NCBI RefSeq assembly: GCF_014650495.1
Contig: NZ_BMVB01000003.1
Location: 1 to 64,000 of the forward strand
DNA: 64,000 nucleotides
Direction of reading: 5' to 3'
Origin: Streptomyces cinnamoneus
Lineage (GTDB): Bacteria; Actinomycetota; Actinomycetes; Streptomycetales; Streptomycetaceae
Shown: positions 1 through 7,947 of the stretch, in pieces
Position numbering within the stretch: the stretch's first letter is position 1
How the letters are laid out: each line of letters opens with the position of its first letter
Notes under the pieces: generated by a model
What the model was told of the DNA's origin: nothing
Seen by the model: the letters and a program-made list of their open reading frames with translations, nothing else
Database searches by the model: none
Position numbers and translations under genes: made by a program

Positions 1-78
1 AATCCACACCGAGCCAGAAGGCCCTCACCCAGTTCAAGCACCCAGCACGCGTGTCACCAACGTCCCGGGACAACACAC

Positions 79-581
79 CTAGATCGTCTTGACGGTGGTC
101 TTGCCGGCCTTGCGGCCCTTCGCCCTGGCCGCGCCGCGCAGGCTTTTGCCGTCCACCGACACTCCGCGCAGGTCAGCGCCACCGCTCGGTTGCGGGCGGC
201 GGTCGGCGAGCCAGCGGCCGACCGCCCGGTCCAGCGCGTCTGCGTCGAGGCGGGCCAGCAGTCGGCGCACGGCGGACTCGGAGGGCGCCAGACGCCGCGG
301 CAGCAGCGGATCGGGCCGGACGCCGAGCTGTTCCAGCACATGGAACGGGGCGCCGGCGATCCACTCACCGACCGCCGCAAGCGAGGTCGCCCTTGCCAGC
401 ACCGGGCACGCTGTCAGCGCGAGCGCGACGCCAGCGCATGCCGCACGCTGCGCGGATCGCGCGGGTCGGGCACCTCCGCGAGCCGTTCCAGTAGCCCCGG
501 AACCTCCTGGAGGCCGGGATCGGGCTGCCGGTGGAGCTGGGCAAAGGCGGACGGGATCAGCGATGGTGCGTCGGCAGGCAC
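79..581 (-). pseudogene. ISAs1-family transposase, 5' part, internally deleted
   Basis: Broken transposase gene read leftwards. From a GTG at about 581 one frame gives the usual N-terminus (VPDPRDPRSVRHALA). A frameshift near 415 moves the reading into a second frame with the family hallmark VSVDGKSLRGAARAKG. That frame then jumps to a residue run normally found much later (GKTTVKTI) and stops, so the catalytic middle is deleted. The outer end of the element is probably the sequence at 701-712 (CGAAGCCCTGCC), which recurs at the other ISAs1 remnants here. It cannot encode an active transposase. Family assignment rests on the DGKSLRGA motif. Confidence 0.85.
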
Positions 582-749
582 GGTCTTCCAGTCGGATCAC
601 GGGGCGTCGAGAACTCCATGATCTTGGAAGCCGTGCCTGCTTCCGCTCCCGTAGCCACCTGCCCGATAAACCGTCATGAACCGGACGCCACAGGAAACGT
701 CGAAGCCCTGCCCCGCCAACGGGCAAGATCACGATCTGCAGCGGGAGTA

Positions 750-1178
750 CTACGAAGCGAAGCCGACTCCCCGTTCGGCGAATATCCTCATCGCCTCACC
801 CAGGAATTCCACCATCCTGGGATGGTAGGAGTTGTGAAACTCCCTCATGGCATCGTCTTCCGCATAGAAGAGTGCCATCCCGACGTACGCTTTCCTGCTG
901 GGGGCGTAAAATCGGCAGGCTATGCCGAAATGCCGGCCGACGAGCTCCTGGATGTGGGGATCCCCGGGCAGGGAGCCGTCCAGGCAGGCCGCGATCTCCC
1001 GGTACAGCACGTCCCAGTCCTGGTGGACCTGAGACCTGTCAACGTGCTCCCAGTTGTTGGTCTCGGCAAGGCTCTTCGCCTGCTCTTCGGCCAACGACCG
1101 ACGACACTCTTCCTCGTACTGATTTCCCATGGCGCCAATTCTCTTGTCCGGCTGTTGATCCAGGCGGAACAGTGACAC
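750..1178 (-). CDS. TipAS-type antibiotic-recognition domain protein
   Basis: 142-residue stand-alone protein resembling the C-terminal drug-binding domain of TipA regulators (TipAS). The pattern [10 protein letters not shown], then a tryptophan-rich helix ([19 protein letters not shown]), a glycine/proline break ([17 protein letters not shown]) and a final amphipathic helix matches that fold. No MerR-type DNA-binding domain is present, so it would bind thiopeptide-like or other cyclic ligands without regulating DNA directly. The start is uncertain: GTG at 1178 or ATG at 1130, which leaves the core domain. It is flanked on both sides by ISAs1 remnants. Family call is from pattern; ligand unknown. 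Confidence 0.6.
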   Translation of the reverse strand: MSLFRLDQQPDKRIGAMGNQYEEECRRSLAEEQAKSLAETNNWEHVDRSQVHQDWDVLYREIAACLDGSLPGDPHIQELVGRHFGIACRFYAPSRKAYVGMALFYAEDDAMREFHNSYHPRMVEFLGEAMRIFAERGVGFAS

Positions 1179-1349
1179 AGGCCCACCGGATCGGCAAGCT
1201 ATTTATTTGAGCGGCTCAGTCGATTCGTCAAGGGCAGCCAGAAGGTCTCCCCATGCAGCTCAAGTCGCTTCCCTGGCGGGACATCCCGCTCCTGGGTCGG
1301 ACGACGGAGACCGGCCACGGCGCTGCGAGATCCGCCGGATCAAGGTCGC

Positions 1350-1731
1350 CACCGTGAGCAACCTGCTGTTCCCCGGCGCCCGCCAGGGCATCCAGATCAA
1401 GCGCCGCCGCACCGACCGCAAGACCGGAAAGGCCACCATCAAGACCGTCTACGCGGTCACGAGTCTCACCACCCACCAGGCCCCCCGGCCCAGCTTACGA
1501 AGCTGGTCCGCAGCCGCTGGAGCATCGAGTCCCTGCATCACGTCCGCGACACCACCTTCGTTGAGGACGCATCCCAACCGCGGACCGGCAACGCGCCACG
1601 CGCGATGACCGCCTGGCGGAACCTCGCCATCGGCGCCCTGCGGCTGAACGGCGTCACCAACATCGCCACCGCCCTCCGCCGCAACGCCCGTGATCCACGA
1701 CCGCCCCCTGGCCCTCCTCGGCCTCGCGTGA
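1350..1731 (+). pseudogene. ISAs1-family transposase, 3' part
   Basis: C-terminal part of an ISAs1 transposase on the plus strand: [27 protein letters not shown], then after a frameshift near 1500 the conserved [14 protein letters not shown] and, in a further frame, [17 protein letters not shown] to the stop near 1730. The N-terminal half is missing. Just downstream, 1751-1771 reads TGACTACGCCGAAGCCCTGCC in part, the terminal inverted-repeat sequence shared with the other ISAs1 remnants in this window. Confidence 0.85.
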
Positions 1732-1750
1732 TCACAAAACGGACATCAGG

Positions 1751-1771
1751 TGACTACGCCGAAGCCCTGCC
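1751..1771 (+). repeat. ISAs1 terminal inverted repeat, right end
   Basis: The core CGCCGAAGCCCTGCC closes the ISAs1 remnant just upstream. The same end occurs at 701-712, 27971-27985 and, inverted, at 28459-28477, so it is read here as the transposon terminus. Confidence 0.6.
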
Positions 1772-1945
1772 CCGTGCCCGCGGCGGTGTTCCGGGGCGAG
1801 CGCCAGATCGACCAGCGTCCGCACCGGCCCGTCCGTGCACAACAGCGCATCGCATAACTCGAACAGCACGTCGCTTCACGAGGTCAGAAACACGTACAAC
1901 TCCGACCGGAAGCATGACACTTCCGCGAACGCATCCCGCGGGACG
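1770..1945 (-). pseudogene. IS701-family transposase, N-terminal fragment
   Basis: About 55 codons on the minus strand give [11 protein letters not shown], an in-frame TGA, then [20 protein letters not shown] and [15 protein letters not shown]. This matches the N-terminus of IS701-type transposases (FxxDLYxCLTxRxDxLFELxDAxLC, AEHRRGHG). The internal stop and the loss of everything downstream make it a dead fragment, cut where it abuts the ISAs1 right end. Confidence 0.65.
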
Positions 1946-2201
1946 CCCTGATACCCCAAACTCACGACCACGGCCTTCGTATTGGTTTCTCTGCCTCTGT
2001 GACGGAGCACAGGATCAGACGAAGTCCGCCCTCACGTCCGCTGAACTGCGAAAACACTGACCGAGTCCGAGCCGTGTTCGACACCGGGCCTTAAATGTCA
2101 AGCTCAGGGAACTGCTACCCCGAGCACTGCACCCGGGCCAAAACCTCTGAAGCCGCCGAGAATCCTGAACACCCTGCGGTGTACGCCGGCCCCGCACACA
2201 A

Positions 2202-2635
2202 TCAATAGCGCAGCCAAGCAGTGTCTCCGTCGATACGGACGATGCAGTCCTTGAACAGCCGCAGCCGCATCGGCTGGCCATCGTTGTCAGAGACCAGCGT
2301 CACCCGAGGTCCATGATGGGTTTGACGACTTGCATGGTTCGGGCGCCGTCGGGGTCCGGGCCGCGCGGGCCCGCCCAGCTTTCGAACTGACCGCAGACCG
2401 CTTCCCACCCGGAGCCAGGGACGGAGTGGCAGAGGAACGATGGTTGATCGACCGCGTACTCCCGAAGTGCGCCGACCCGGGTGTCGCCCTGCATGAGCCA
2501 CCAGGTCTCTTGCACCGCTGCCGCCTCAGCCACAGAACTATCTTCGCCCAGCACGGCACCAGCCCCCCACCGCAGTGCCCGCAGCCAGCGCACCGCCTCG
2601 CCCGCCTCCGGGCCAGGAGCCCCAGTACGGACCAC
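2202..2635 (-). pseudogene. Hypothetical protein, frameshifted
   Basis: Unrecognised gene read leftwards. One frame runs from about 2635 to a TGA near 2308 and ends KPIMDLG; the next frame continues without a gap as RVTLVSDNDGQPMRLRLFKDC to a stop at 2202. One missing base near 2310 explains the break. Strong third-position GC on both sides supports a once-intact protein of about 145 residues. It could also be intact if the shift is a sequencing error. Its 5' end overlaps the integrase-like fragment, so it may itself be truncated there. Confidence 0.4.
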
Positions 2636-2689
2636 ACGTCATAGGTGCACCAGCTACGCCCCCTGGTCCGCCGCCACTGAGGGGGAACA

Positions 2690-2927
2690 GTCGCAGCCCG
2701 GTGCCAGTCTGCCCGGCGAGCCAGGAGCGGAACTCCATCCACAGCGTCCAGTCGCGAGCGCAGGAGACCTTCGTCTTGCGCGGGCGCACGGCCGCGATGT
2801 GCTCGTCGACGCCCTGCCGAGGACGGCGAGCACGGCGGCCGGCGTCGAAACGTACGCCGCCACTGGCTGGTGGGCTGTCCAGGAGTTCAGCGTCGACGGC
2901 ATCGGTGAGCGCGACCTCGTTGCTCAT
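2690..2927 (-). pseudogene. Tyrosine-recombinase-like N-terminal fragment
   Basis: The first about 78 residues (start MSNEVALTDAVDAELLD) look like the SAM-like N-terminal arm of actinobacterial tyrosine recombinases, especially the run KTKVSCARDWTLWMEFRSWL. The frame then runs into unrelated low-complexity sequence and no catalytic R-H-R-Y region is present, so only the 5' end survives. Its ATG (2925-2927) overlaps the stop of the small upstream gene. Similarity is recalled from the family, not searched. Confidence 0.45.
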
Positions 2928-3202
2928 GGTGCTTCCCCGGCCCCCTCACCCCGTACCCCCAATCCCTGCGGCGACACCTGGTCGGTGGCGCAGTCGAGAA
3001 GGCGGCCGGCCTGGTCGTGGAGTACGGCAACCGGGCCCGTGAGGCCGATTGACGGCAGTTCGTTGAACTCGGCGGCATGGAGGGGATGACGGCAGGCCAC
3101 GTCGGCCGGAGAGCGGTGGTGCGCCCGTTCCGGAGCTCCCCCGGGGTGTCGGCGCCCACCTCGGTAACTCGACGGAAGTTTCCGCACGTTGCGCGAACCC
3201 AT
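2924..3202 (-). CDS. Small protein coupled to integrase remnant
   Basis: Up to 92 residues; the convincing part is the C-terminal 55 (HAAEFNELPSIGLTGPVAVL, then DCATDQVSPQ). No family recognised. The stop codon overlaps the ATG of the integrase-like fragment (ATGA at 2924-2927), so the two were probably one operon. The start is unclear because the 5' end abuts the TetR operator region at 3207. It may be an N-terminally truncated leftover. Confidence 0.35.
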   Translation of the reverse strand: MGSRNVRKLPSSYRGGRRHPGGAPERAHHRSPADVACRHPLHAAEFNELPSIGLTGPVAVLHDQAGRLLDCATDQVSPQGLGVRGEGAGEAP

Positions 3203-3206
3203 CGCG

Positions 3207-3240
3207 GGTAACAGTGTTACCTGTGGGCTACAGTGTTACC
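3207..3240. promoter_or_regulatory. Twin operators before the TetR gene
   Basis: A perfect 15-bp dyad GGTAACAGTGTTACC (3207-3221) is followed 19 bp later by a second copy with a degenerate left half, GGCTACAGTGTTACC (3226-3240). The second copy ends one base before the ATG at 3242, leaving no room for a Shine-Dalgarno sequence. The TACAGT at 3229-3234 could be a -10 box for a leaderless transcript. The arrangement suggests autoregulation by the adjacent TetR protein. Confidence 0.65.
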
Positions 3241-3241
3241 C

Positions 3242-3880
3242 ATGAGTACGCTCTACCGGAACGCCCTGCGCAGCGGCCAGGAGGCAGCGCGCGCCGCTGT
3301 CCTCGACTGCGCCATAGGACTGCTGGTCGAGGAGGGGATCGCCGCGCTGACGATACGGCGGATCGCCACCGAGATCGGTACCTCGACCAAGGTCCTCTAC
3401 ACCATGTTCGGCGGGAAGGACGGTCTCGCCGATGCCCTGTACCGGGAGGGGTTCGCGCGGCTGCGCCGGGCGCAGCAGCACGTCCCGTGCGCAACAGATC
3501 CATTGGCCCACCTCACCAGACTCGGCACCGCCTACCGGGAGCACGCGCTGGCCGAGCCTGCCTACTACCGGGTCATGTTCGAGCAGGTCATCCCCGGCTA
3601 CCGCCCGAGCGCCGACTCCCTGGCCGTGGCGGCCTCAGCCTTCGACGCCTCCACCGAGGCGGTCGCCGCCTGCATCGAGGCCGGCGTCTTCCGGTCCGGC
3701 GACGCTCACGAGATTTCAAAGCTCTTCTGGGCCGCCGCACACGGAGCCGTGAGCCTCGAAATCGCCGGCCACTTCCCGCCGGACACCGCCGCCCGCCGCT
3801 ACGAAGCGCTGATGACCGCCGTGGCCCAGGCATTCCTGGCCCAGCCGGAACCCACCACGAACCAAGGACGGACCGCATGA
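3242..3880 (+). CDS. TetR-family transcriptional regulator
   Basis: 212-residue TetR repressor. The N-terminal helix-turn-helix lies at about residues 30-55 (LTIRRIATEIGTSTKVLYTM) followed by the usual FGGKDGL turn; the rest is a helical ligand-binding domain of the TetR_C_33/WHG type. ATG 3242 is preferred over GTG 3233, which would lie inside the operator and add a TTA codon. The stop overlaps the start of the carotenoid oxygenase gene (ATGA at 3877-3880), so regulator and enzyme are translationally coupled and share the twin operator upstream. The inducer is unknown; a carotenoid or apocarotenoid is a reasonable guess. Confidence 0.9.
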   Translation: MSTLYRNALRSGQEAARAAVLDCAIGLLVEEGIAALTIRRIATEIGTSTKVLYTMFGGKDGLADALYREGFARLRRAQQHVPCATDPLAHLTRLGTAYREHALAEPAYYRVMFEQVIPGYRPSADSLAVAASAFDASTEAVAACIEAGVFRSGDAHEISKLFWAAAHGAVSLEIAGHFPPDTAARRYEALMTAVAQAFLAQPEPTTNQGRTA

Positions 3881-5265
3881 CGACGTCGACGACGCCAAGG
3901 ATCACCAACCGTTACCTGTCGGGGAACTTCGCACCCGTCACCGAGGAGATCACCGCCTACGACCTGCCCGTCACCGGCCGGATACCGGCCCACCTCAGCG
4001 GCCGCTACCTGCGCACCGGCCCCAACCCGCTGGGTGTCGAGGATGCCGCCGCGCACATCTGGACCCTCGGCGAGGGCATGGTGCACGGCGTGCGCATCCG
4101 CGACGGGCGCGCGGAGTGGTACCGCAACCGTTGGGTCCGCTCCGCCTCCGTCGCCGACCGCCTCGGTGAACCGCGCCGCGGCACCGTCGTTGACGAGCGG
4201 ATGGACTTCGCCCCGAACGTCCAGGTGGCGGGGCTGGACGGGCGTACGTTCGCCCTCATCGAGGGAGGGCTGAAGCCTTACGAACTCACCTACGAGCTGG
4301 ACACGGTCGGCCCGTGTGACCTCGGTGCGACGTCCGAGGGCTACAACGCCAACGCTCACTCCCTCTTCGACCCGCATACCCGCGAGCTGCACTCGCTCGC
4401 CTTCCGCTACGGCTCCGAGCACGTCCAGCACATCGTGATGGACGCCACCGGGACCGTGCTGCGCGCCACCACCGTTCCGGCACCCGGCAACCCGTACATG
4501 CACGACTTCGCATTGACGGCGCATCACGTCGTCCTGTTCGACGCCCCTGTGGTCTTCAGCGCGGCTCACCTTGCCACCGGGGTGCCCTTCGTCTGGGACG
4601 ACTGCCACCCGGCCCGGGTCGGCGTGATGCCGCGAGAGGGCGGTGATGTGCGCTGGTTCGACGTCTCGCCGAGCCTGGTCGGCCACACCCTCAACGCCTA
4701 CGAGAACGGCACGAAGGTCGTCGTCGACCTCGTCCGCCACCCCGAGGGCTTCAACATCCGGGACTTCGGCACCAGCCGCCCCACACTCGACCGGTGGACC
4801 ATCGACCTCGCGACCGGAACCGTCCGGGAGGAGCGACTGGACGACCGAACCCAAGAGTTCCCCCGCCTCAACGCCCGCTTCGCCGGGAGGCCATACCGGT
4901 ACGGCTACGCCGCCGCCGTCGAGCTCTACGCACCGCCCGCCGGTCTCAAGGACCGGCGGCCTGACGAGGGCTTCAGCAATGCGCTGCTCAAGCACGACCT
5001 GGTGCGCGGTACCACGGAGGCGCACGAGTTCGGACGCCACGCAGCGGTCGGCGAAGGCGTGTTCGTCCCTGCCGAGACGCCCACGGCGGAGGACGACGGG
5101 TACGTCATGGCCTACGTGCACAACCCGGAGCGCGGCGCCGCAGACTTGGCGATCCTCTCTTCCCAGGACTTCACGGGCCGACCGATCGCCCGCATCCACC
5201 TGCCCACCCGAGTCCCGCTCGGCCTCCACGGTAACTGGGTCCCGGACGGTCAGCCCATGGGGTAG
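3877..5265 (+). CDS. Carotenoid oxygenase (RPE65/CCD family)
   Basis: 462-residue non-haem iron dioxygenase of the carotenoid cleavage family, expected to split a polyene double bond into two carbonyl products. The family start RYLSGNFAPVTEEITAYDL and the conserved GRYLRTGPNP are present. The four iron-binding histidines are accounted for by NANAHS, the MHDF motif, VGHTLNAYENG and the C-terminal HGNW. Length is normal. It overlaps the TetR gene by four bases. No phytoene synthase, desaturase or cyclase is in the window, so its substrate comes from elsewhere; stilbene-type cleavage is an alternative for this family. Confidence 0.9.
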   Translation: MTTSTTPRITNRYLSGNFAPVTEEITAYDLPVTGRIPAHLSGRYLRTGPNPLGVEDAAAHIWTLGEGMVHGVRIRDGRAEWYRNRWVRSASVADRLGEPRRGTVVDERMDFAPNVQVAGLDGRTFALIEGGLKPYELTYELDTVGPCDLGATSEGYNANAHSLFDPHTRELHSLAFRYGSEHVQHIVMDATGTVLRATTVPAPGNPYMHDFALTAHHVVLFDAPVVFSAAHLATGVPFVWDDCHPARVGVMPREGGDVRWFDVSPSLVGHTLNAYENGTKVVVDLVRHPEGFNIRDFGTSRPTLDRWTIDLATGTVREERLDDRTQEFPRLNARFAGRPYRYGYAAAVELYAPPAGLKDRRPDEGFSNALLKHDLVRGTTEAHEFGRHAAVGEGVFVPAETPTAEDDGYVMAYVHNPERGAADLAILSSQDFTGRPIARIHLPTRVPLGLHGNWVPDGQPMG

Positions 5266-5503
5266 CCGGCCGGCATGGACGAGGGCGTATGACGCCGCTT
5301 GACGGCCCATCATGACCAGCCGTCAGCCTCCGCATACCGCCGGGTTTGGCGAACTAGCGTTGACTGGGCGTTTGCTCCTGCTTCAGGGCGATATATGGCG
5401 GTTTTCCAGTAGTGGCGTTCAGGTACTGGTGGGGCAGGTGAGTCGTTCAGCCTGTGATGTGACAGGAGGCCACCAAACGCCCGCTTGTTGTGCGGCTCTT
5501 CGT
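5266..5503. other. Gap without recognised gene
   Basis: About 240 bases between the convergent carotenoid oxygenase and XRE-cupin genes. The sequence is less GC-rich than its neighbours. No reading frame with convincing codon usage and no clear hairpin were found; an IS-end remnant is possible but not demonstrable. Confidence 0.3.
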
Positions 5504-6076
5504 TCAGGGGTGTTCGAGGACGAGGACTGCCCGCGTCGACGGGACGAGGGCTTCGAAGACGTGCGGGACGTCCGCCGGGTAGGCGACGTAGTCGCCGGGC
5601 CCCAGTTCGACGGGCTCCCCCGTAACGCCGACCAGAGCCCGGCCGCTGGCGAGCAGGACGTGCTCGACGACTCCGGGCATGTGCGGGTCGGAGGCCCGCA
5701 CCATGCCCGGCTCGGCGTCGATGCGGTAGACGTCTCGGCGGGCACCAGATGGGCTGGCGGCCAGCAAGGTGGCGCGATAGTCCGACTCCGCCGCGGCGAC
5801 CGCGGCTCCCTCGCCCGCCCTGACGACTCGGATGTGCGGGCGAGGCGGGTCCAGCAGCCGGGAAAACGGGATGTCCAAAGCCACGCACAGGGCCCACAGG
5901 GTCTCCAGGCTGGGGTTGCCCTTTCCCGCCTCCAGGTGCGAGAGCGTCGACTTGGAGATGCCGGCCCTGCGAGCCACCTCGCTCAGCGAGAGCCCCGAGC
6001 GTGACCGCTCTCGTCGCAGGCCGGCTGCGATCGACTCCATGGGGACCTTTGCGGGGGTCTGCGGTTCCGGGACCAT
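5504..6076 (-). CDS. XRE-family regulator with C-terminal cupin
   Basis: 190-residue regulator: a Cro/C1 helix-turn-helix at about residues 16-70 (LSLSEVARRAGISKSTLSHL, EAGKGNPSLETLWALCVAL) and a small cupin barrel at about 115-188 ending ELGPGDYVAYPADVPHVFEA. Proteins of this kind sense a small metabolite in the cupin and control a neighbouring transport or catabolic gene. GGAG lies 7 bases before ATG 6076. It is divergent from azlCD, and the 80-base gap holds three copies of a CGTTC-N8-GAACG dyad, the likely binding sites. AzlCD-linked XRE-cupin proteins are a known pairing; the ligand may be a branched-chain amino acid or analogue. Confidence 0.9.
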   Translation of the reverse strand: MVPEPQTPAKVPMESIAAGLRRERSRSGLSLSEVARRAGISKSTLSHLEAGKGNPSLETLWALCVALDIPFSRLLDPPRPHIRVVRAGEGAAVAAAESDYRATLLAASPSGARRDVYRIDAEPGMVRASDPHMPGVVEHVLLASGRALVGVTGEPVELGPGDYVAYPADVPHVFEALVPSTRAVLVLEHP

Positions 6077-6095
6077 CGTTCGCTCCAGCAGTCAT

Positions 6096-6162
6096 GCGTT
6101 CTGTTTGACGAACGCGACGATTTCCGTTCATCATACTGAACGTGCATTCGATATGGAGAACG
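6096..6162. promoter_or_regulatory. Three operator dyads, XRE-cupin/azlC
   Basis: Perfect copies of CGTTC-N8-GAACG lie at 6097-6114 and 6125-6142, and a third with one mismatch (CATTC-N8-GAACG) at 6145-6162. A TTGACG hexamer (6105-6110) overlaps the first. The sites fill the divergent promoter region and run into the proposed azlC start, as expected for repression of both directions by the XRE-cupin protein. Confidence 0.7.
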
Positions 6163-6819
6163 TTGGACCGCGCGCTCTTACGGGACATCACCCTTGTGGG
6201 TCTCGCCGTTGGGGTCATCGGCCTCTCGTACGGTGCGATCGCTGTGGCGTCGGGCTTCCCTCTGTGGTTTCCCGTGGTGCTCGGTCTGACCGTCCTCGCC
6301 GCTTCGTCAGAGTTCCTGTTCATCGGCATCGTGGCGGCCGGTGGCAGTCCGGTGGCCGCCGTGCTCGCCGGGCTACTGGTCAACGCCCGCCACTTGCCGT
6401 TCGGGCTGGCCCTGCCCGATGTCCTCGGTCACGGCTGGCGCCGCTTGCTCGGCACCCACCTGATGAACGACGAGACCGTGGTCTTCGCCCTCGCCCAAGA
6501 GGACCCGGAACGCAAGAAGGCCGCCTACTGGGCCTGCGGCCTGGGCATTCTGGTGTGCTGGCCGTTGGGAGCCCTGACCGGCGGCGCCATCGGCACAGTC
6601 ATCGACGACACCGACGACCTCGGCTTGGACGCGATGTTCCCGGCCATCCTGCTGGCCCTCATCGTCCCTGCCTTCACAGACCGGGAGAAGCGCCGGGCCG
6701 GCCTCGCAGGCGCCGCCGTTGCGCTGGCCGCCACCCCGTTTCTGCCCGCCGGCCTCCCGGTACTGCTCGCCCTCACCGGGCTGTCTCTCACTGCTGCCAG
6801 GGAGAAGGACCACCCATGA
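6142..6819 (+). CDS. azlC: AzlC-type branched-chain amino acid exporter, large subunit
   Basis: 225-residue membrane protein of the AzlC/YgaZ (LIV-E) family with about five to six hydrophobic segments and the conserved early motif GLSYGAIAVASGFPLW and NARHLPFGLALPDVL. It exports branched-chain amino acids or analogues such as azaleucine together with AzlD. The start is uncertain: GTG 6142 lies inside operator 2-3, whereas TTG 6163 has GGAG four bases upstream and gives a normal N-terminus. A rare TTA codon at 6178-6180 suggests dependence on the bldA tRNA. The stop overlaps azlD by ATGA. Confidence 0.88.
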   Translation: MHSIWRTLDRALLRDITLVGLAVGVIGLSYGAIAVASGFPLWFPVVLGLTVLAASSEFLFIGIVAAGGSPVAAVLAGLLVNARHLPFGLALPDVLGHGWRRLLGTHLMNDETVVFALAQEDPERKKAAYWACGLGILVCWPLGALTGGAIGTVIDDTDDLGLDAMFPAILLALIVPAFTDREKRRAGLAGAAVALAATPFLPAGLPVLLALTGLSLTAAREKDHP

Positions 6820-7139
6820 ACGACCCTGTCGCCCTTATCGCTGCGATGCTGGTGCTCGCCGGAGGCACCTTCGCCTCCCGGCTCGCCGGCCCCTACCTAC
6901 GCAGCAGAATCACCTTCCCGCCACGCGCAGAGAAGCTCATGGAGATCTCCACCGTCGTCCTGCTGGCCTCACTGGTCGCCACGACAGCGCTGACCGAAGG
7001 CCACGGGCCGGCCGGAGTCGCCCGACCGGTCGGCGTTCTGGCGGCCGGACTGCTCGCCTGGCGCAAGGCCCCGTTCCTCGTAGTGGTTCTGGCAGCCGCC
7101 GCGGTGACCGCCGTACTGCGCCTGCTCGGCATCCCATGA
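6816..7139 (+). CDS. azlD: AzlD-type branched-chain amino acid exporter, small subunit
   Basis: 107-residue AzlD family partner with three to four transmembrane helices and the typical RSRITFPPRAEKLMEI loop and WRKAPFLVVV segment. The ATG overlaps the azlC stop (ATGA at 6816-6819), and a GGGAG sequence at 6800-6804 provides the ribosome site, so both subunits are made together. Confidence 0.88.
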   Translation: MNDPVALIAAMLVLAGGTFASRLAGPYLRSRITFPPRAEKLMEISTVVLLASLVATTALTEGHGPAGVARPVGVLAAGLLAWRKAPFLVVVLAAAAVTAVLRLLGIP

Positions 7140-7159
7140 CTCACGGACCGCCGCGCAGG

Positions 7160-7375
7160 TCCCCCGCTGTCTGTCAGCCGCGCCGCTGCCGCCCGCGGCC
7201 ACAATCCGTCGGCCGTCTCCCAGCAGATCCCCAAGCTCGAACGGGAGACCCACACCACGCTGCCGGAGCGGAGCACGCCCGCGGAGTCGCACGGACCGGT
7301 GCTGCCGGACACCTGCTCGCGGCCGCACAGCACTTGCCGGCCGATCCGGCGAAGCGACGGGGCATGGCACGGTCA
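7160..7375 (+). pseudogene. LysR-family HTH fragment
   Basis: Plus-strand frame from about 7173 gives SRAAAARGHNPSAVSQQIPK LERE and a decayed ER..AG.. tail, matching the LysR helix-turn-helix (AA..L..SPSAVSQQI..LE.ELG). Only about 60 codons survive, with no effector domain and no clear start. It ends where the broken VOC gene begins on the opposite strand. Confidence 0.6.
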
Positions 7376-7726
7376 GTAGTACTGGACCAGGCAGAATTCG
7401 TGCCCCTCGGGATCGGCCATCACGACGACAACGCCCTCGTCGTAGTCGTGACGTTCGCCGGTGAACCGGCTGGCTAGGGTACGGACTTGGGCTATTCCCA
7501 CCTCGATGTCGTCGACTGCGACATCGAGGTGCAGGCGTACTTTGCCGTGCTTCGGCTCGGTCACCGGCTGGAAGACGAGTCAGGGCTGCGGGTCGTCGCG
7601 ATGACCGAGGTAGACCCAGCCGGGCTCGGACGGGCCCTGAGGGCGGTCCAGTAGCACGCTCCAAAAGCCTGCCACCCGTTCCACGTCGACGCAGTCAATC
7701 GTCACCCCGGCCCAGCGGTTCACCAT
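7373..7726 (-). pseudogene. VOC/glyoxalase-like protein with in-frame TGA
   Basis: A 117-codon VOC gene read from ATG 7726 (MVNRWAGVTIDCVDVERVAG) to a stop at 7373 (HEFCLVQYY end). One in-frame TGA at 7580-7582 interrupts it between DDPQP and LVFQPVTEPK, where relatives carry an arginine, so a CGA-to-TGA change is likely. Frame, length and codon use are otherwise normal on both sides. It is the same subfamily as the intact gene at 9749-10183. It is a recent pseudogene, unless the stop is a sequencing error. Confidence 0.8.
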
Positions 7727-7857
7727 GTCGTCAGCACTCCTCTTGTCACCTCCCGGATCGACGGATCGAGCTCCGCCAGCCCGGCATCCTACGGAGCCAC
7801 GAGCCCGCTCCTCGGCCGGCACCGAGGCCGGCGCGGCAGCACGGCACGACAATTTGC

Positions 7858-7868
7858 GGGGGGGGGGG
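7858..7868 (+). repeat. Run of eleven G
   Basis: An 11-base G homopolymer in non-coding sequence between the broken VOC gene and an IS5 remnant. It is prone to slippage and to sequencing error. Confidence 0.9.
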
Positions 7869-7947
7869 ACGCTCGTCGCGCTTCCGTGGCAGCTCGCAGT
7901 CGGTGCGCGCACAAAGGGGAGTTCCAACAGGAACCGCCTAGCGGTGC

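Noticed and set aside
3214..5265. 683-codon open frame running through the TetR gene into the carotenoid oxygenase
   Set aside because: The first 220 codons are an out-of-frame reading of the TetR gene; the oxygenase has its own ATG at 3877 and a family-typical N-terminus.
7580..7582. TGA in the VOC gene as a selenocysteine codon
   Set aside because: No SECIS-like hairpin follows directly, and relatives have arginine here, not cysteine.
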